A stretch of 64,000 nt of DNA. Source: Sorghum bicolor. Taxonomy: Eukaryota > Streptophyta > Magnoliopsida > Poales > Poaceae. Numbering within the stretch: the first letter of the stretch is position 1; each line of letters starts with the position of its first letter. Below the pieces are notes generated by a model that made no database searches, had not been told where the DNA came from, and was given only the letters and a program-made list of their open reading frames with translations. The stretch is from contig NC_012870.2 of the NCBI RefSeq assembly GCF_000003195.3, forward strand, positions 39,895,491 through 39,959,490, in the 5' to 3' direction. A program made the translations under genes and the position numbers. Positions 11,328 through 23,322 of the stretch are shown here, in pieces.

Positions 11328-13903
11328 ATGGCACGTTGCAAGAACGTCAGTGGTCCGACAGCTAGCAGTGGTGGCTCTCTAGGAGGTGACGGTGGAGGTG
11401 ATCCTCCCTGTCGCCTGTCAGCTGCAAAGAAGGGCAAAGGCAAGAAGCTGGTTACCAAGAAGAGGAAGGCTAGTGACAGAGAGGCCAAGGTAGCCGAGGC
11501 AGTGGCAGCAGCAGCTGAGGCAGCAAAGAGGGGTGGTCGCTCAGGTGCACTGAGGATTGGGTCGGATCTCTCGACAGCTCAGAGGTGGGCAGTGCTTGAG
11601 GTTGAGGCGCGACACGGGACTCCACCTGGCACCATCATGCTAGGAGGTCAGCGAGTTTGGATTGATGTCACTGAGTCTACACAGGAGGAGCCAGAGGCCC
11701 AGGCAGAGGGCCCAACACAGGTTCAGCCGGAGGAGCAGCCCCTTCGGAGGTCGACTCGCGCTCGTACCCATGCCGCCTCCAGGACTGGTACGCAGGATCA
11801 GTCCACCTCGTCGGCTCGCTCCACTCCAGCACGTGGTACTCCAGCACCGTGTCCAGCTCCAGCCAGGGTACATAAGGATTATACCCAGGCTCCTACTCGT
11901 GAGATCCATGAGTTGAGGTTTACTCCTTTCCCCACCTAGTTTCCAGCAGCCTGGGATCAGAGGGCTCATGCCAAATTCTATATAGTGGTCCAGGAGGATA
12001 TGTACCAGGCTTTTGTCCATTCTGTGACTCAGTTCAGAGAGCATAGCATGCTAGACCTTGAGGTGCTTGGGAACATGGTAGGTGCTAACATCAGGTAGTA
12101 TTTTAACTACCTGACAGGTCTCCTAGACTTGCTTGCTCTGCCAGGTACCTATGTTGACGAGTGGGTACGTGAGTTCTATGCCTCAGTGTGGGTTGCTCCA
12201 GATCACAGCTATATCCACTACGCACTGGCATGCACAGATTATAGAGTGACAGCTCAGCAGGCTAGAGAGGTGTTGGGGCTGACAGCTTCTGCTACCAGGA
12301 TCCATGAGCTATGCTATGGGAACTTTGAGCCCCCTCAACGCCCACGTGGTGGTGCTCTTCCACCGGTTGACTTCGTGGCTCCGTGCTTCCGTAAGCCCTT
12401 TGGTGAGGGCTCCAGCAGGACAGTGGGCGATCTAACACGCCCAACTAGGATCCTCAACTTCATGATGAGAAAGACACTTCTTCCCAAGCCAGGCTATAGA
12501 GATGGGTTCACTAGGATTCAGCAGTGGCTCATAGCTCACCTGATCGCTCAGAGGCCGTTTGACTTGTGGGACTTTATAGTGTCAGAATAGAGGACACCAT
12601 TGGAGAGGGCTTCAGGGGTCGTCATCAGCTGCCATACGCACACTGGATCACCTTGCTTATTCTCCATGCTAGGCCTGAGCCTCTTCCAGCTCACCTTCAG
12701 AGAGAGGTGACAGACGCTGACACGGTGTTTCCGCACTACGACCCCCGTTAGATGTTGAGAGCGCACCATGATCTTTGAGCTCCACCTCCTCCTCTAGCAC
12801 CACGTGGCTAGGTGCCACCATCTTCACCTAGGACTACCCGTAGTTCAGGGGCAGTCCCAGAGACAGAGGAGGAGCAGGACATAGCCATTGGGGCGTTCGC
12901 AGATGCTGAGGCCGACGAGGAGTTTGAGTTTGCTTTAGACAGTTCAGACGATGATTATCATCTCCCTATGCTAGATCTTCCTCTGAAGCAGCACGACCAC
13001 GAGGCAGATGGCTCTTCTAGTGCTAGAGACCCAGCTCTACTTGCAATACTAGAGGGGATGAGGGCATATCAGCGGAGAGCAACTGAGGAGTAGGCCAGGA
13101 GGGATAGGGACCAGGCTGCCATAAATGAAGCCATGCAGGCCAGGTAGGACAAGCTTCAGAGATAGTTCCTGACCTTCTAGGAGTAGCAGCTAGCTTTCCA
13201 GGCTCAGCAGACTACCATGATGGCCGCTCTTATGGCCGCTTTGGGGATTCAGCTACCACAGATCTAGCTTCTAGACATTTCTTTGGTCAGGCCTCCGACT
13301 CCAGTGCCTCAGCCCAGCAGGTATCAGAGTTAGTCTTAGCCGCCGCTTCAGCTACCTGCTCAGAGTCAGCTTTTCTTGACTCCTCAGCACCAGGTTTCTC
13401 AGGGTGCTATTTCCTCTGGCTTTGAGCAGGTGCCCCAGTTTACCCCGCTTCGCTCAGGCTTTACCCCTCAGTCAGCTTCAGCTTCACACCAGGTGCACAT
13501 CTCCTTCTTGTACAGTGCTCTGATTGGTGACCCTACGCCTTCTCCTCTGTAGGCTCCTGCAGCTTTTACGCTCCCAGTCACCACTATTGAGCACCTGTCG
13601 TCGTCCGTGGCCTCATCCGAGCAGCTAGCACTGGCTTCTACAATGCCAGAGACGTCAGCCACAGCTATAGAGTCTGTGCCAGCTTCTTCAGTAGGACTAA
13701 AGCCACCAGCACCGACAGTGACAGCTACTGAGCCCATAGAGTAGACCCGGACCGCTTCTCCAGTTCATGCAGCATCAGAGGGTCACTCTACCTCCTCTGA
13801 GTCGATGACCGATGGATCAGATGATGCAGCTCAGTTTCAGGCCGTGTCACAGGACTCCACTGATCCACCTCCGCCTCCATCGACTTAGTTTTTTGGCGCT
13901 TGA
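11328..13903 (+). pseudogene. Extra ORF in env position, Transposase_32-like (putative plant transposon protein)
   Basis: Starts MARCKNVSG at 11328, with a Lys/Arg-rich N-terminus (GKGKKLVTKKRK) that could be a nuclear localisation signal, then an Ala-rich helix and a Ser/Thr/Pro stretch. The central part (about 11940-12770; LALPGTYVDEWVREFYAS, HYALACTDYRVTAQ, FDLWDFIVSE, QLPYAHWITLLI) resembles the 'putative plant transposon protein' domain, as far as I can judge without a search. The C-terminus is acidic, then Gln/Pro/Ser-rich, ending TGA at 13901. Stops at 11937 and 12096 and several later ones replace CAG codons; a shift lies near 12585. No signal peptide or membrane segment is seen, so a true envelope protein is unlikely. 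Confidence 0.6.
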
Positions 13904-14326
13904 TGCCAAAGGGGGAGAGAGTTTTAGAGTATGATAGATTTAGGGGGAGCTAGAGCTAGAGAGGGCTTTGATTATTTTGTGTGCTACTCCATGCATCATG
14001 TTTCCTTTATGCATTTGTATGAGATACTCTTGAGATACTTTTATGGTTGTGAGTCATGACATAAGCTTCGTTTTGATATCTTTATGTCATGTGGTTGGCT
14101 CATATTTCTTTGCTTCCGCGTATTTACTCTTATTTACTATGAGCCATATGCTTTCATATCCTGTTATATGAGCCATATACTCCGATTTACTATGACCTGG
14201 TTGATATAAGCATGCCTAATCCCTTTGTGTTCTTATTGTCTCATGCTTATAGAAACCAAGTCATTTGAAAACCTCACTTCCTTCATACTCGAGGTTATTA
14301 TCATCAATCACCAAAAAGGGGGAGAT
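13904..14326 (+). other. 3' non-coding region and polypurine tract of the SIRE-like element
   Basis: AT-rich, with no ORF. It ends in the polypurine tract AAAAAGGGGGAGAT (about 14313-14326) that primes plus-strand DNA synthesis, directly followed by the 3' LTR. Confidence 0.8.
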
Positions 14327-15882
14327 TGAAAGAGCATCTAGGCCCCTAATGAGTTTCGGTGTTTAATGATAATGTTGATTACTGTGACTAACGTGTGTTT
14401 TTGTAGAGGCAAAGTCATTAGTGTTAGGTCATGGTAATAGGTACTCGATGAATAGGGACGTACATGCCTACTTAATAGTGGAAATCATTTCGGTTTTTGA
14501 AGGATGGATGGACATAGTCAGGACTAGACTAGGTCTAAGTGCCATATGGTGAAGAAGGGCACTTAGAGTAGTTTAGGACTTTGTTTTCCTTTGACCGTAC
14601 TATTAAGAGGGGCTTTGATCTAGTAGCTTGACTTAGGCAAGGCTTTAGGTTTAGGTGTGGTGCACACTTGGTAAACCTAGCACTAGGCAGCTCAAAGATA
14701 GTCCTTAGATCGAGAGGAACAAACTTTGTTTTGGAACGGTCGCGTTTCGACGAAGTTTGGGTGCCTAAGTAGGCACCGGATGCTCTGTGAGTGCGTCCGG
14801 TGAGGTCGCTTGCAGTCAGAGTGCCTGAGTCCCTAGGGTTTGGCACCGGACGCTAGCACCGAACGCACTGGGTAGCGTCCGGTCCTAAACCCAGGGAGGT
14901 CCAAAGGGTGACCTATGCACCGGACGCTAGCACCGGACTCACCGTGTAGCGTCCGGTCCTAAACTCAACGAGGGTGTAAAGTTCACCCTCACACCGGACG
15001 GTGCCACCGGACGCTGGGAAGTAGCGTCCGGTGCTCTGTCAGAGAGAGTACAGTTAGCCGTTACGAGGCCACCAGACGCTCGGTGCAGTGCGTCCGGTGC
15101 AACATAACTAGCATCCGGTGACCCCGTTTTCAGCGTAAAACGGTTGGCCGACCCTTGGACTTGATGGGGTGTATTTATACTCGTCCACATCATCCATGGG
15201 AGGCCTCTTGCCCATTTGTTCAGTTGAGAATCACCTTGTGGTGCAAGAGAGAAGCAAGAGCCTAGAGAGGATTGAGATTTGAGAGATTTCTTTTGAGAAT
15301 CCTTCTCTAGTTGAATTCCAAGAGTCAAGTGTGCTTCCACCACTCTCTAGTGCCTTGTTTGGGTCAAGTTAGAGTTCATTGCTTGTTACTCTTGGTGATC
15401 GCCATCACCTAGACGGTTCGGTGGTGATTAGAGGCACGAAGACCGCCTGGAGTTCTTGTGGGTGGCTCGTGTCAAGCTTGTGAGCGGTTTTAGGCGATTC
15501 ACCGCAACGGAGTGTCAAAGAATCAGCCCATAGAGAGCACTTGGTCCTTGCACGGACCAAGGGGGAGCAAGACCCTTGCGCGGGTGCTCCAACGAGGACT
15601 AGTGGAGAGTGGCAACTCTCCGATACCTCGGCAAAACATCACCGAGCACTTTCTTCCACTACTCCTTTACTTTCTATCATTTACTTTGTGCAATTACTTT
15701 GAGTTTTTACATTCCTAGAATTTCCATGCTAGAATAGGATTGGAACTAGGTTGCAAAACTTTTATCCGGTAGTTCTCTAGTCACACTAGGCACAAGGGGT
15801 TGAATTGGAGCTTATAGGTTGCTTAAATTTTTAGAGAAGCCCAATTCACCCCCCCCCCCTCTTGGGCATCTTGATCCTTTCA
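14327..15882 (+). repeat. 3' LTR of the SIRE-like element
   Basis: 1556 bp, TGAAAGAGCATCTAGG...CCTTTCA. It is the complete version of the LTR: the 42 bp missing from the 5' copy are at 14333-14374. U3 modules lie at about 14773-15121 and the TATA-like box near 15171. A C-tract (15849-15859) near the end is longer than in the 5' copy. Confidence 0.93.
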
Positions 15883-15887
15883 CCAAC

Positions 15888-18573
15888 CAATCCCGAAACT
15901 ACACCTTCAAGAGAGCCTCAGCGTAGACTCCAGAATGCGATGAGAGATGTAGTAAAGAAAGAGGTCTTAAAGCTTTTGCATGCAGGGATTATATATCATG
16001 TACCACATAGTGAGTGGTTAAGCCCTGTACAAGTTGTGCCTAGAAAGGGAGGAATGACAGTTGTTCGATATGATAAAAATGAATTAATACCTCAAAGAAC
16101 TGTTACTGGATGGCGAATGTGCATAGATTATAGAAAACTCAACAAGGCAACAAAAAAAGATCATTTTCCTCTACCTTTCATTGATGAGATGCTAGAGTGT
16201 TTAGCCAATCATTCTCTCTTTTGTTTTCTTGATGGTTATTCAGGATATCACCAAATCCCTATCCACCCTGATGATCAAAGCAAGACTACATTTACATGTC
16301 CCTATGGAACTTATGCTTATCATAGAATGTCTTTTGGATTATGTAATGCACCCGCTTCTTTCCAAAGATGCATGATGTCTATATTTTCTGATATGATAGA
16401 AAAGATCATGGAAGTTTTTATGGATGATTTTTTAGTTTATGGAAAAACTTTTGATGATTGTTTGGAAAACCTAGATAAGGTTTTGCAAAGATGTGAAGAA
16501 AAACACTTAGTCCTCAATTGGGAGAAATGTCATTTTATGGTTAGAGAGGGATTAGTGTTAGGACACTTAGTGTCAGAAAGAGGTATAGAGGTAGATAAAG
16601 CAAAAATTGAAGTAATCAAACAGCTACCTCCACCTGTTAATATAAAAGGAATCCGAAGCTTTCTTGGTCATTGTGGTTTTTATCGTAGATTTATAAGAAA
16701 TTTCTCACAGATTGCTAGGCCAATGACTAGATTGTTAGCTAAGGATGTACCTTTTGAATTTGATGATGAATGCTTAGAATCATTTAATATTCTTAAGGAA
16801 GCACTCACATTAGCACCAATCATTCAATCCCCTGATTGGTCCTTACCTTTTGAAATTATGTGTGATGCTAGTGATTATGTTGTAGGCGCAGTTTTAGGGC
16901 AAACAAAAGATAAAATGCATCATGCAATTGCTTATGCTAGCAAAACAATGACAGAAGCACAATTAAATTATGCAACCACTGAAAAAGAACTTCTAGCTAT
17001 TGTTTTTGCTATTGATAAATTTAGGTCTTATTTAGCTAGAGCTAAAATAATTGTATATTCTGACCATGCTGCTCTTAAATATTTGCTCACTAAGAAAGAT
17101 GCTAAACCATGATTAATAAGATGGATCTTATTACTTCAAGAATTTGATTTGGAAATTAAAGATAGAAAAGGTGTAGAAAATCATGTTGCTGATCATTTGT
17201 CTAGGATGTATTTTAAAGAACCTCAGGAGTTACCTATTAATGACTCATTAAGAGATGACATGTTGTTTAAAGTGACCAAGGCAGATCCTTGGTACACGAA
17301 TATTGTCAACTTTATGGTTGCAGGATACGTACCACCAGGAGAAAATAAGAAGAGGCTTATTTATGGAAGTCGTCTCCACATATGGGATCCACCCTATCTC
17401 TTTTGGGTATGCTCAAATGGGTTGCTGAGAAGATGCGTACCAGTGGAGGAGGGCATGTAGATCATATAGAAATGTCACTCATCACCATATGGATGTCATT
17501 ATGGGGTCTTCCGTACTCATGCAAAAATTTGGTAGAGTGGTTTCTTCTAGCCAACCATGTATGAAGACACCAAAGATTTTATCCGAAGATGTGGGCCTTG
17601 TCAGAGGCACGGAAATATCACTACTAGAGATGCTATGCCGCTCACCAACAATCTTCAGATAGAGCTCTTTGATGTCTGGGGAATCGATTACATGGGACCA
17701 TTTGTGAAATCACGGAACTACGAGTACATTTTGGTGGCAGTTGACTATGTATCCAAGTGGGTAGAAGCCATGCCATGCAAGAAGGCTGACTCAAGACACT
17801 CAAGGAGGATGTTTGAAGAGATTATATTTCCGAGGTTTGGAACACCTAGGATGGTTATAAGTGATGGAGGAACACACTTCACTCATAAAAAGTTTCACTT
17901 ATACCTACAAACTCATGGAATACGACATAATGTCGCTACTCCATATCATCCTCAGACAAGTGGCCAGGCAGAAACATCAAATAAACAAATCAAAAATATT
18001 CTCTAGAAAACAGTAAATGAGATGGGAACTCTATGGAGGGATCAATTACCAAATGCACTATGGGCATACCGGACAGCTTATAAAACACCTTTTGGTATGT
18101 CCCCATATTAACTGGTATGTGATAAGACTTGTCACTTGCCAGTCAAGTTAGAACATAAAGCTCACTAGGCTATCAAAAGATGGAATATGGATTTTGAAGC
18201 CGCTAGAGAGAAGAGAAAAATGTAATTATCAGAACTAGAAGAATGGAGAAAGAAGGCATACCACAATTCGAGGATCTACAAAGAGCGAACAAAGAGATGG
18301 CATGACAAGAGGATCAAGAAGAAGGAATTTGCACCAGGAGATAAGGTATTACTTTTTAATTCTAGGTTCAAATTATTCGGGCTTGGAAAATTGAGGAGCA
18401 AATGGGAAGGACCTTTCATCATCGTGAATTCATCACCACACGGAGCAGTAACTCTACAATCAAGCGAAGGTACATTATTCAAGGTAAATGGACAACGACT
18501 TAAACTTTATTTAGAACCATTTGATTCAAGAGTAATTGATGAGATAGAATTTATTCAATTACCATCGTATTAA
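15888..18573 (+). pseudogene. pol: pol of the Athila element (RT-RNase H-integrase)
   Basis: Resumes the reading interrupted at 2713. RT spans about 15940-16560 (WRMCIDYRKLNKAT; FMDDF active site near 16417). The Ty3-type RNase H follows (CDASDYVVGAVLGQ at 16861; HALKYLL-like end). The integrase has its zinc-binding part at about 17460-17620 ([16 protein letters not shown]) and its core ([25 protein letters not shown]), then a C-terminal GPFII segment. It ends TAA at 18571. One frame throughout; stops at 17110, 17458, 17467, 17533, 17548, 18004, 18109, 18166 and 18223, mostly where Gln, Arg or Trp is usual. The first residues read from 15862 are LTR sequence and not part of it. Confidence 0.93.
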
Positions 18574-18608
18574 GTCCTATTTATTCCAGTACGAAATTTT
18601 ATCCGAAA

Positions 18609-18613
18609 ATATG
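18609..18613. repeat. Target-site duplication ATATG (left); right copy ATACG at 39198-39202
   Basis: The two flanks differ by one C/T transition. This pairing assumes LTR ends TGTTGA...TCAACA, which are perfect inverted repeats and give two LTRs of equal length (715 bp). Confidence 0.75.
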
Positions 18614-19328
18614 TGTTGATGCAAAAGCTGATCTGCAAACACAAAGGGCTAATACCCGATTTCAAACGTTAAGGCGTGCCAGCCGATTTGACCTTACTAT
18701 CGGCAAAGGTGATAACTCGAATACTTTGGTCCTGACAACAGCGATGCGCTCGGATGCCATGGCCAAGAGGTATTCACGCAGAACTCGAGAATACGCCGAG
18801 CTTAAGTCGACGAACTCCTAAGAACTCGTAAAAAAAGGAAAATATGACGAAGTCGTCGAAAAAGTAGATACTGGAATATGAGTAAAAACTTGTGTTTGAT
18901 TGATTGATAGATTTTTCATTACAAGGCCCTAGGGTCTACATTTATACCCTGCTCAAAGAGCTACAATCAGACACAACTAGGACTCGAATTCCAAATTAAA
19001 TAGAATTCGTATACAAAACGATTTAAATAACTAAGGAAAACACAAAACTATCCTCCCGTGACAAACTGGGACACCATCATGGACCAATCGGCAACCTTCA
19101 GGTTCTCCTCCCGAATCATCGGCAGACTCCTCATCGTAGCCATCGGCAAAGGCTAACGCTGACCATCGGCATGAACGCGTCACCACCCATGGACTTAGTC
19201 ACATTCAGTTGTCCCCTCACCGGCAACCGCCCACATCGGCAACTCCCCTGTAGACCAGTTGCTGTTGCCCTATCTTGCCGATCTATACTCTACCGATCCT
19301 GGGTATGTGTCCAAAAACGGTGTCAACA
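18614..19328 (-). repeat. 3' LTR of the Tat element
   Basis: 715 bp, the same length as the copy at 38483-39197. By eye 22 substitutions and no gap separate them (about 3.1%), mostly transitions. It ends in perfect TGTTGA/TCAACA inverted termini. Confidence 0.93.
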
Positions 19329-19343
19329 CATGCCCCCCAATTT
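19329..19343 (-). other. Polypurine tract of the Tat element
   Basis: On the minus strand AAATTGGGGGGCATG directly precedes the 3' LTR, the place and composition of a plus-strand primer. Confidence 0.8.
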
Positions 19344-19727
19344 CGGAGTATAAAATCATTAATGCTCCAAAATTCTCTGCAATAATGATGCCTTTCCGCA
19401 ATTAATCCTCTCGATTTGGTAACCGACCGCAGAAGCCGAACAACTCTGGCCCGATTCTTCCGCAGATTCCTCGAATTCCTCAACTCCCCGAACTGGACAT
19501 CTCCACCATATTTGCCCATCGGCAATATTACCGTTAGAAGGGGCTGCCGATGGACCGACCAGGAAATCCCATACAGTGAAATATCTCCAGATTATGACCG
19601 CTTCCTGTAAAATCATCTGCGCAATCCCTTGATTACCGTGCGAACAGTTACCATATCCACCTGAGTACCCTCGGATTTCACGGATACGGCGAAGAGATAA
19701 GTCAAATTTATCCCTGCCCGTTTTGTC

Positions 19728-19737
19728 CTACAAATAG
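19728..19737 (+). promoter_or_regulatory. Candidate TATA box of the antisense gene
   Basis: CTACAAATAG lies about 150 bp upstream of the ATG at 19886, followed by a pyrimidine-rich leader (ctccttctccatcgc). The spacing suits a plant gene promoter. The rest of 19344-19885 holds no ORF that I recognise. Confidence 0.4.
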
Positions 19738-19885
19738 TTCCTTCTCGAGTACTCCTTCTCCATCGCATCATTCTACAGCCTCAACTCTACTTTTCTGGTG
19801 GCGGAGCTGTTTGAGAGCTCCAAGAACTCCAACAAGAACTCCCTTCAACAACCCTCGAGCCTTCAACTTTCTCCCCTGCGAGAAA

Positions 19886-22800
19886 ATGGCCATCAACTTC
19901 ATCGTGCCTGAGGTCAGTTCTACTTCCCTCCTGTATTTTCACTGCACCCCTGTTCATCAGCAGTTCATCTTACTGAACATGTTTTTTTTCTTTTGCCTTT
20001 CTTTTTATCCCCAAAAACTCCTAGGATCTGTCCAATAGAATCGTCATCCCTACCGATCAACCACACCTCAAATGTCTCGGTCCGCTAGGGAACCCAGATC
20101 CTACCGATCTGATCAACACGGAAACAAACAGAATCCCCTTTAGAGCCAAGAATTTTTCTCTAGATCTATGGAAAGATGCCTTTCGCTCTTCGCCCAGTCC
20201 TACCAAGGGATGGAAAGATTGGTTCTTGAGAGTTAGCCATTCAAATGAAGTTCAATGGGGCGAGCGAAAACTGGACCAGTGCATTAGACTGTCCCTTACC
20301 GATATGCATAGGAATGAATCAGTGCTGATTGCTGCATCATATTTCTGGTCAGATACACTTAATGCTTTTGTTTTTGGCCATGGCCCTGCTTCCCCCACTC
20401 TTGTCGATGTGCTTATGCTCACCGGTTTAGATGTATCCACTGTCGATAGTAGTCACATATTTGACACCACACCTAGTGCTAAAGTGGAAACCCACTCTAT
20501 CGGCGGTTGGTCGGGCTACATTCAGAAATACCGTAGAACAGGGCCTGTCAACATAAAGGAACAAACCACCTTCCTGAACATGTGGCTTGTCTGGATCTTC
20601 ATAGAACAAACCACCTTGTATTCTGCAGTCGATTGGCAGGACCAACCTCTATCTACCTATCGGCAGCAGAGAGATTAGCTAATAGTGGCCGATTTCCCCT
20701 CGGCCGATACCTGCTTGGCTCTGCCTATCATCTTCTCCATCAAGTAGCCAGAAAACTTCTGTTCGGCGAGTCCATCGGCAACTTAGGGGGCCCTTGGTGG
20801 TTCATCAACATGTGGCTTAGCCTCCATATGCACAAGCGACTGGGATTCGACCTTTTTGCACAGCGTTTCCCCAGGGATATAGTAGAGGACCATGAGTTGG
20901 ATGAAGAAGAATCGGCAACCGGTCCTCCCTTGAACTATGGCGAAGCCGTCATAGTCTTGCCTGGTACTGGAGGCAATAGAGATCAAGTCAGCCGATTCTT
21001 TCACACTCTTTATGAGGGTCTGACCAAAGAACAGCGAGCATGGATGCCCTATGAAGATCCAGACACAATATTTCCTCTGACTTATCATCCCTTTGACGAT
21101 GCTCTCAACAAAGATCATGAGGTGATGATAGCACTGATCACTCCCAGAGCTATACCAATGAACTTCTTTGGCAGTGGGAATACCTCCAACCAGACCTATG
21201 AATTCTACAACCCATCGGCACTAGCGCGTCAACTAGCTTTCGGTCAGCTGCCGATTGCACTCTATTATGCTGATGTAATAAAACCCAGGGAAACCGTCAC
21301 TTGCCTTCTTGAGTGGACCAGGATAGCTCAACTACCACCAAATGCCGACACAGATGCCGATCTATCAGACTGGATCCCGACCCTCTTCATCACTCAGGCA
21401 TACAAACAATGGTGGGAAGAATGAAAAGAACATTTGTTCTGCAAATCGGCTCTCACGTACCGCAGCATGATCGACCCCCAGTACAAAGTCCCCGATAATA
21501 CTGTAAGTATTTCTTAAACTGATGCTTCAATCCTTTCACTTTTACTTCCATCGGTAACTCACTTTCTGTGTTATATTACAGGTTGATAACACACCGCCAT
21601 CGATCAGCAGGAGCGGTAAGCCGATTGAGCTCCTTCCATCGGGTCTGATTTCTTTGATCGGCAACAACTCTCCATCGCTGGCTGCCATAATGCATCGGGG
21701 CATCCATCTCAAGAAGGTCACCACCAAGCGAACGAAGGCATCTCCATCGGTAGCTGCCTCTACTCTAGCACAAGCCTTCAAGGTAAATTTTGAAATTCTT
21801 TTACCCATACCGATTCCATTCTTACATCTGTTACACTTGTACCCACAAATTTTTATTGTTATATCACCAAACTAGCACATCGGCAAAGACTAGAGTTGTG
21901 ACTGCCGATGCCCCCCAGTCCAGCCAACTGAAGAGGAAAAGCTCCAAGAGTATGAGAACCCAGGCAAAGCGCCAGAGAACAGCAATACCCTCTCCTCCTC
22001 CAAGGTCACCGATCCTAGTGGAATCCTCTCCTTCTTCTCCAGAAGTCCAGATACAACAAGCACCATCTCCTCCTCAGCCACAAGAAGAGCCTCAAGTAGA
22101 AGAACCCCAGCCAGAGGAAACTCAGCCAGAAGACACATCGGCTGACGTGCACGAGCAAACCGCCGATCCAGCAAGTTCAATCATAGCATCAGCAGTATCC
22201 TCCATCCAAACAAGTACTGCTCCCCCTCAAGGTGACATACTTTTTATGAAATCATTGCCGATGAACCTACTTTTCCCGTCTTATAATTATTTCTGCTAAT
22301 CTTTCAGCTGATATAGTCCCATCGGCAACCCTAGCCGATCAGCCCGTGGTTCCATCGGCATCATCTAGTCAGAGGCAAGAAATTGCCCTGAAACAAGTAA
22401 GTTATCCAATCTCTATTTGTATTATTTATCAATACTTAACCATAGAATAACTTATTCCATTTCCTTTTCAGGAACAGGACTCTCCTGACAGTCTGTTCTC
22501 CTTTGCCATCGACATCTCTGAAGATGAAGGCGAGGACGCAAGCTCTTCTCGAGCAGTTGGAATCACGTCGGCAGAAATGAAGGCAAGGTTAGAAGAATTA
22601 TCGGCCCTCCTTCATCAAGACACGGCCCAATTGGTTGATGATTCCGATCCGACCAAAGCCTTGTTCAAGACCCTCAGAGGCCAAATCCCTACCGATGCCG
22701 AAGAAATTCTTTTTCAAGCTACACATCTAGAGAGCCGTCAGCTGCAGTACCAGAGGGCTGCCCAGCGTCTTGTCGATAGAGTTGCTCATGCCCAGCTCTC

Positions 22801-23167
22801 TGAGGAGATGATGAAGGTAAAACTCCTTACCGATGAGAAACACAAGAGCATCGGTATTCTGACATCCTCAGGAGATGTATTGAAGCAAAAGATTTCTGAT
22901 CTATCAGCGAGAAGAGAAGCTCTGTTGGCAGAACTCAAACAGGTATAAGAAGCCTTGTCCCAAGCCCAACAAGAAGAAAGCCAACTGCCTGAAACAATCA
23001 AGCTTTTTGAGCAAGAGCGAAATATCCAAGCCCGCGCAGCACTGCAGATGAAGAAGAAGCTGAAGCCGGTGGAAGGCTCTGCCGATGATGATGTGAAGGA
23101 AATAGAAGAAGCCAACCAGATCCGTCTGCGCGCTATATCGGCGATCCAGGCGCTGTTCAACATGTGA
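19886..23167 (+). pseudogene. Spliced antisense gene in the Tat element, plant-mobile-domain-like
   Basis: Runs opposite to the element's own genes. Proposed exons by GT-AG borders: 19886-19912, 20025-21502, 21582-21782, 21876-22231, 22308-22396, 22472-23167. Exon 1 encodes MAINFIVPE. Exon 2 resembles the aminotransferase-like plant mobile domain (PMD): VQWGERKL, LIAASYFWSDTLNAFVFGHG, LSAAERLANSGRFPLGRYLLG, LGGPWWFINMWLSLHMHKRL. Exon 4 is Pro/Glu-rich. Exon 6 is a likely coiled coil ending at TGA 23165. It is broken by a frameshift near 20600 (within a duplicated gaacaaaccacctt) and by stops at 21422 and 22946. The function of such genes is unknown; antisense ORFs at this place are known in Tat-lineage elements such as maize Grande. 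Confidence 0.72.
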
Positions 23168-23322
23168 ATTCTTCATCGGCAACATATGTGCTCCTTTCTT
23201 TTGAACACTCCTAATGTTTTGGTCTAGCCGATAGGACTGTTATCAGCCCCTTTTAAAACATTAAGTCTGGCCCCAGACACAGTTTAATCTAGCCGATAGG
23301 AATGTTATCGGCACTCAAAATT

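Larger units (their letters stand above)
2719..15882 (+). mobile_element. SIRE/Maximus-like Ty1/copia retrotransposon with extra ORF
   Basis: 13.2-kb complete element: 5' LTR (2719-4212), primer binding site, gag, pol in copia order (protease, integrase, RT, RNase H), a 1.4-kb spacer, a downstream sense ORF in the env position, a polypurine tract and a 3' LTR (14327-15882). The 5-bp target duplication CCAAC is perfect. The long Gag with extended coiled coil and zinc knuckles, the long LTRs and the extra ORF fit the SIRE (Maximus/Opie-like) lineage. Many in-frame stops make it non-functional. It sits inside pol of the Athila element. Confidence 0.93.
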
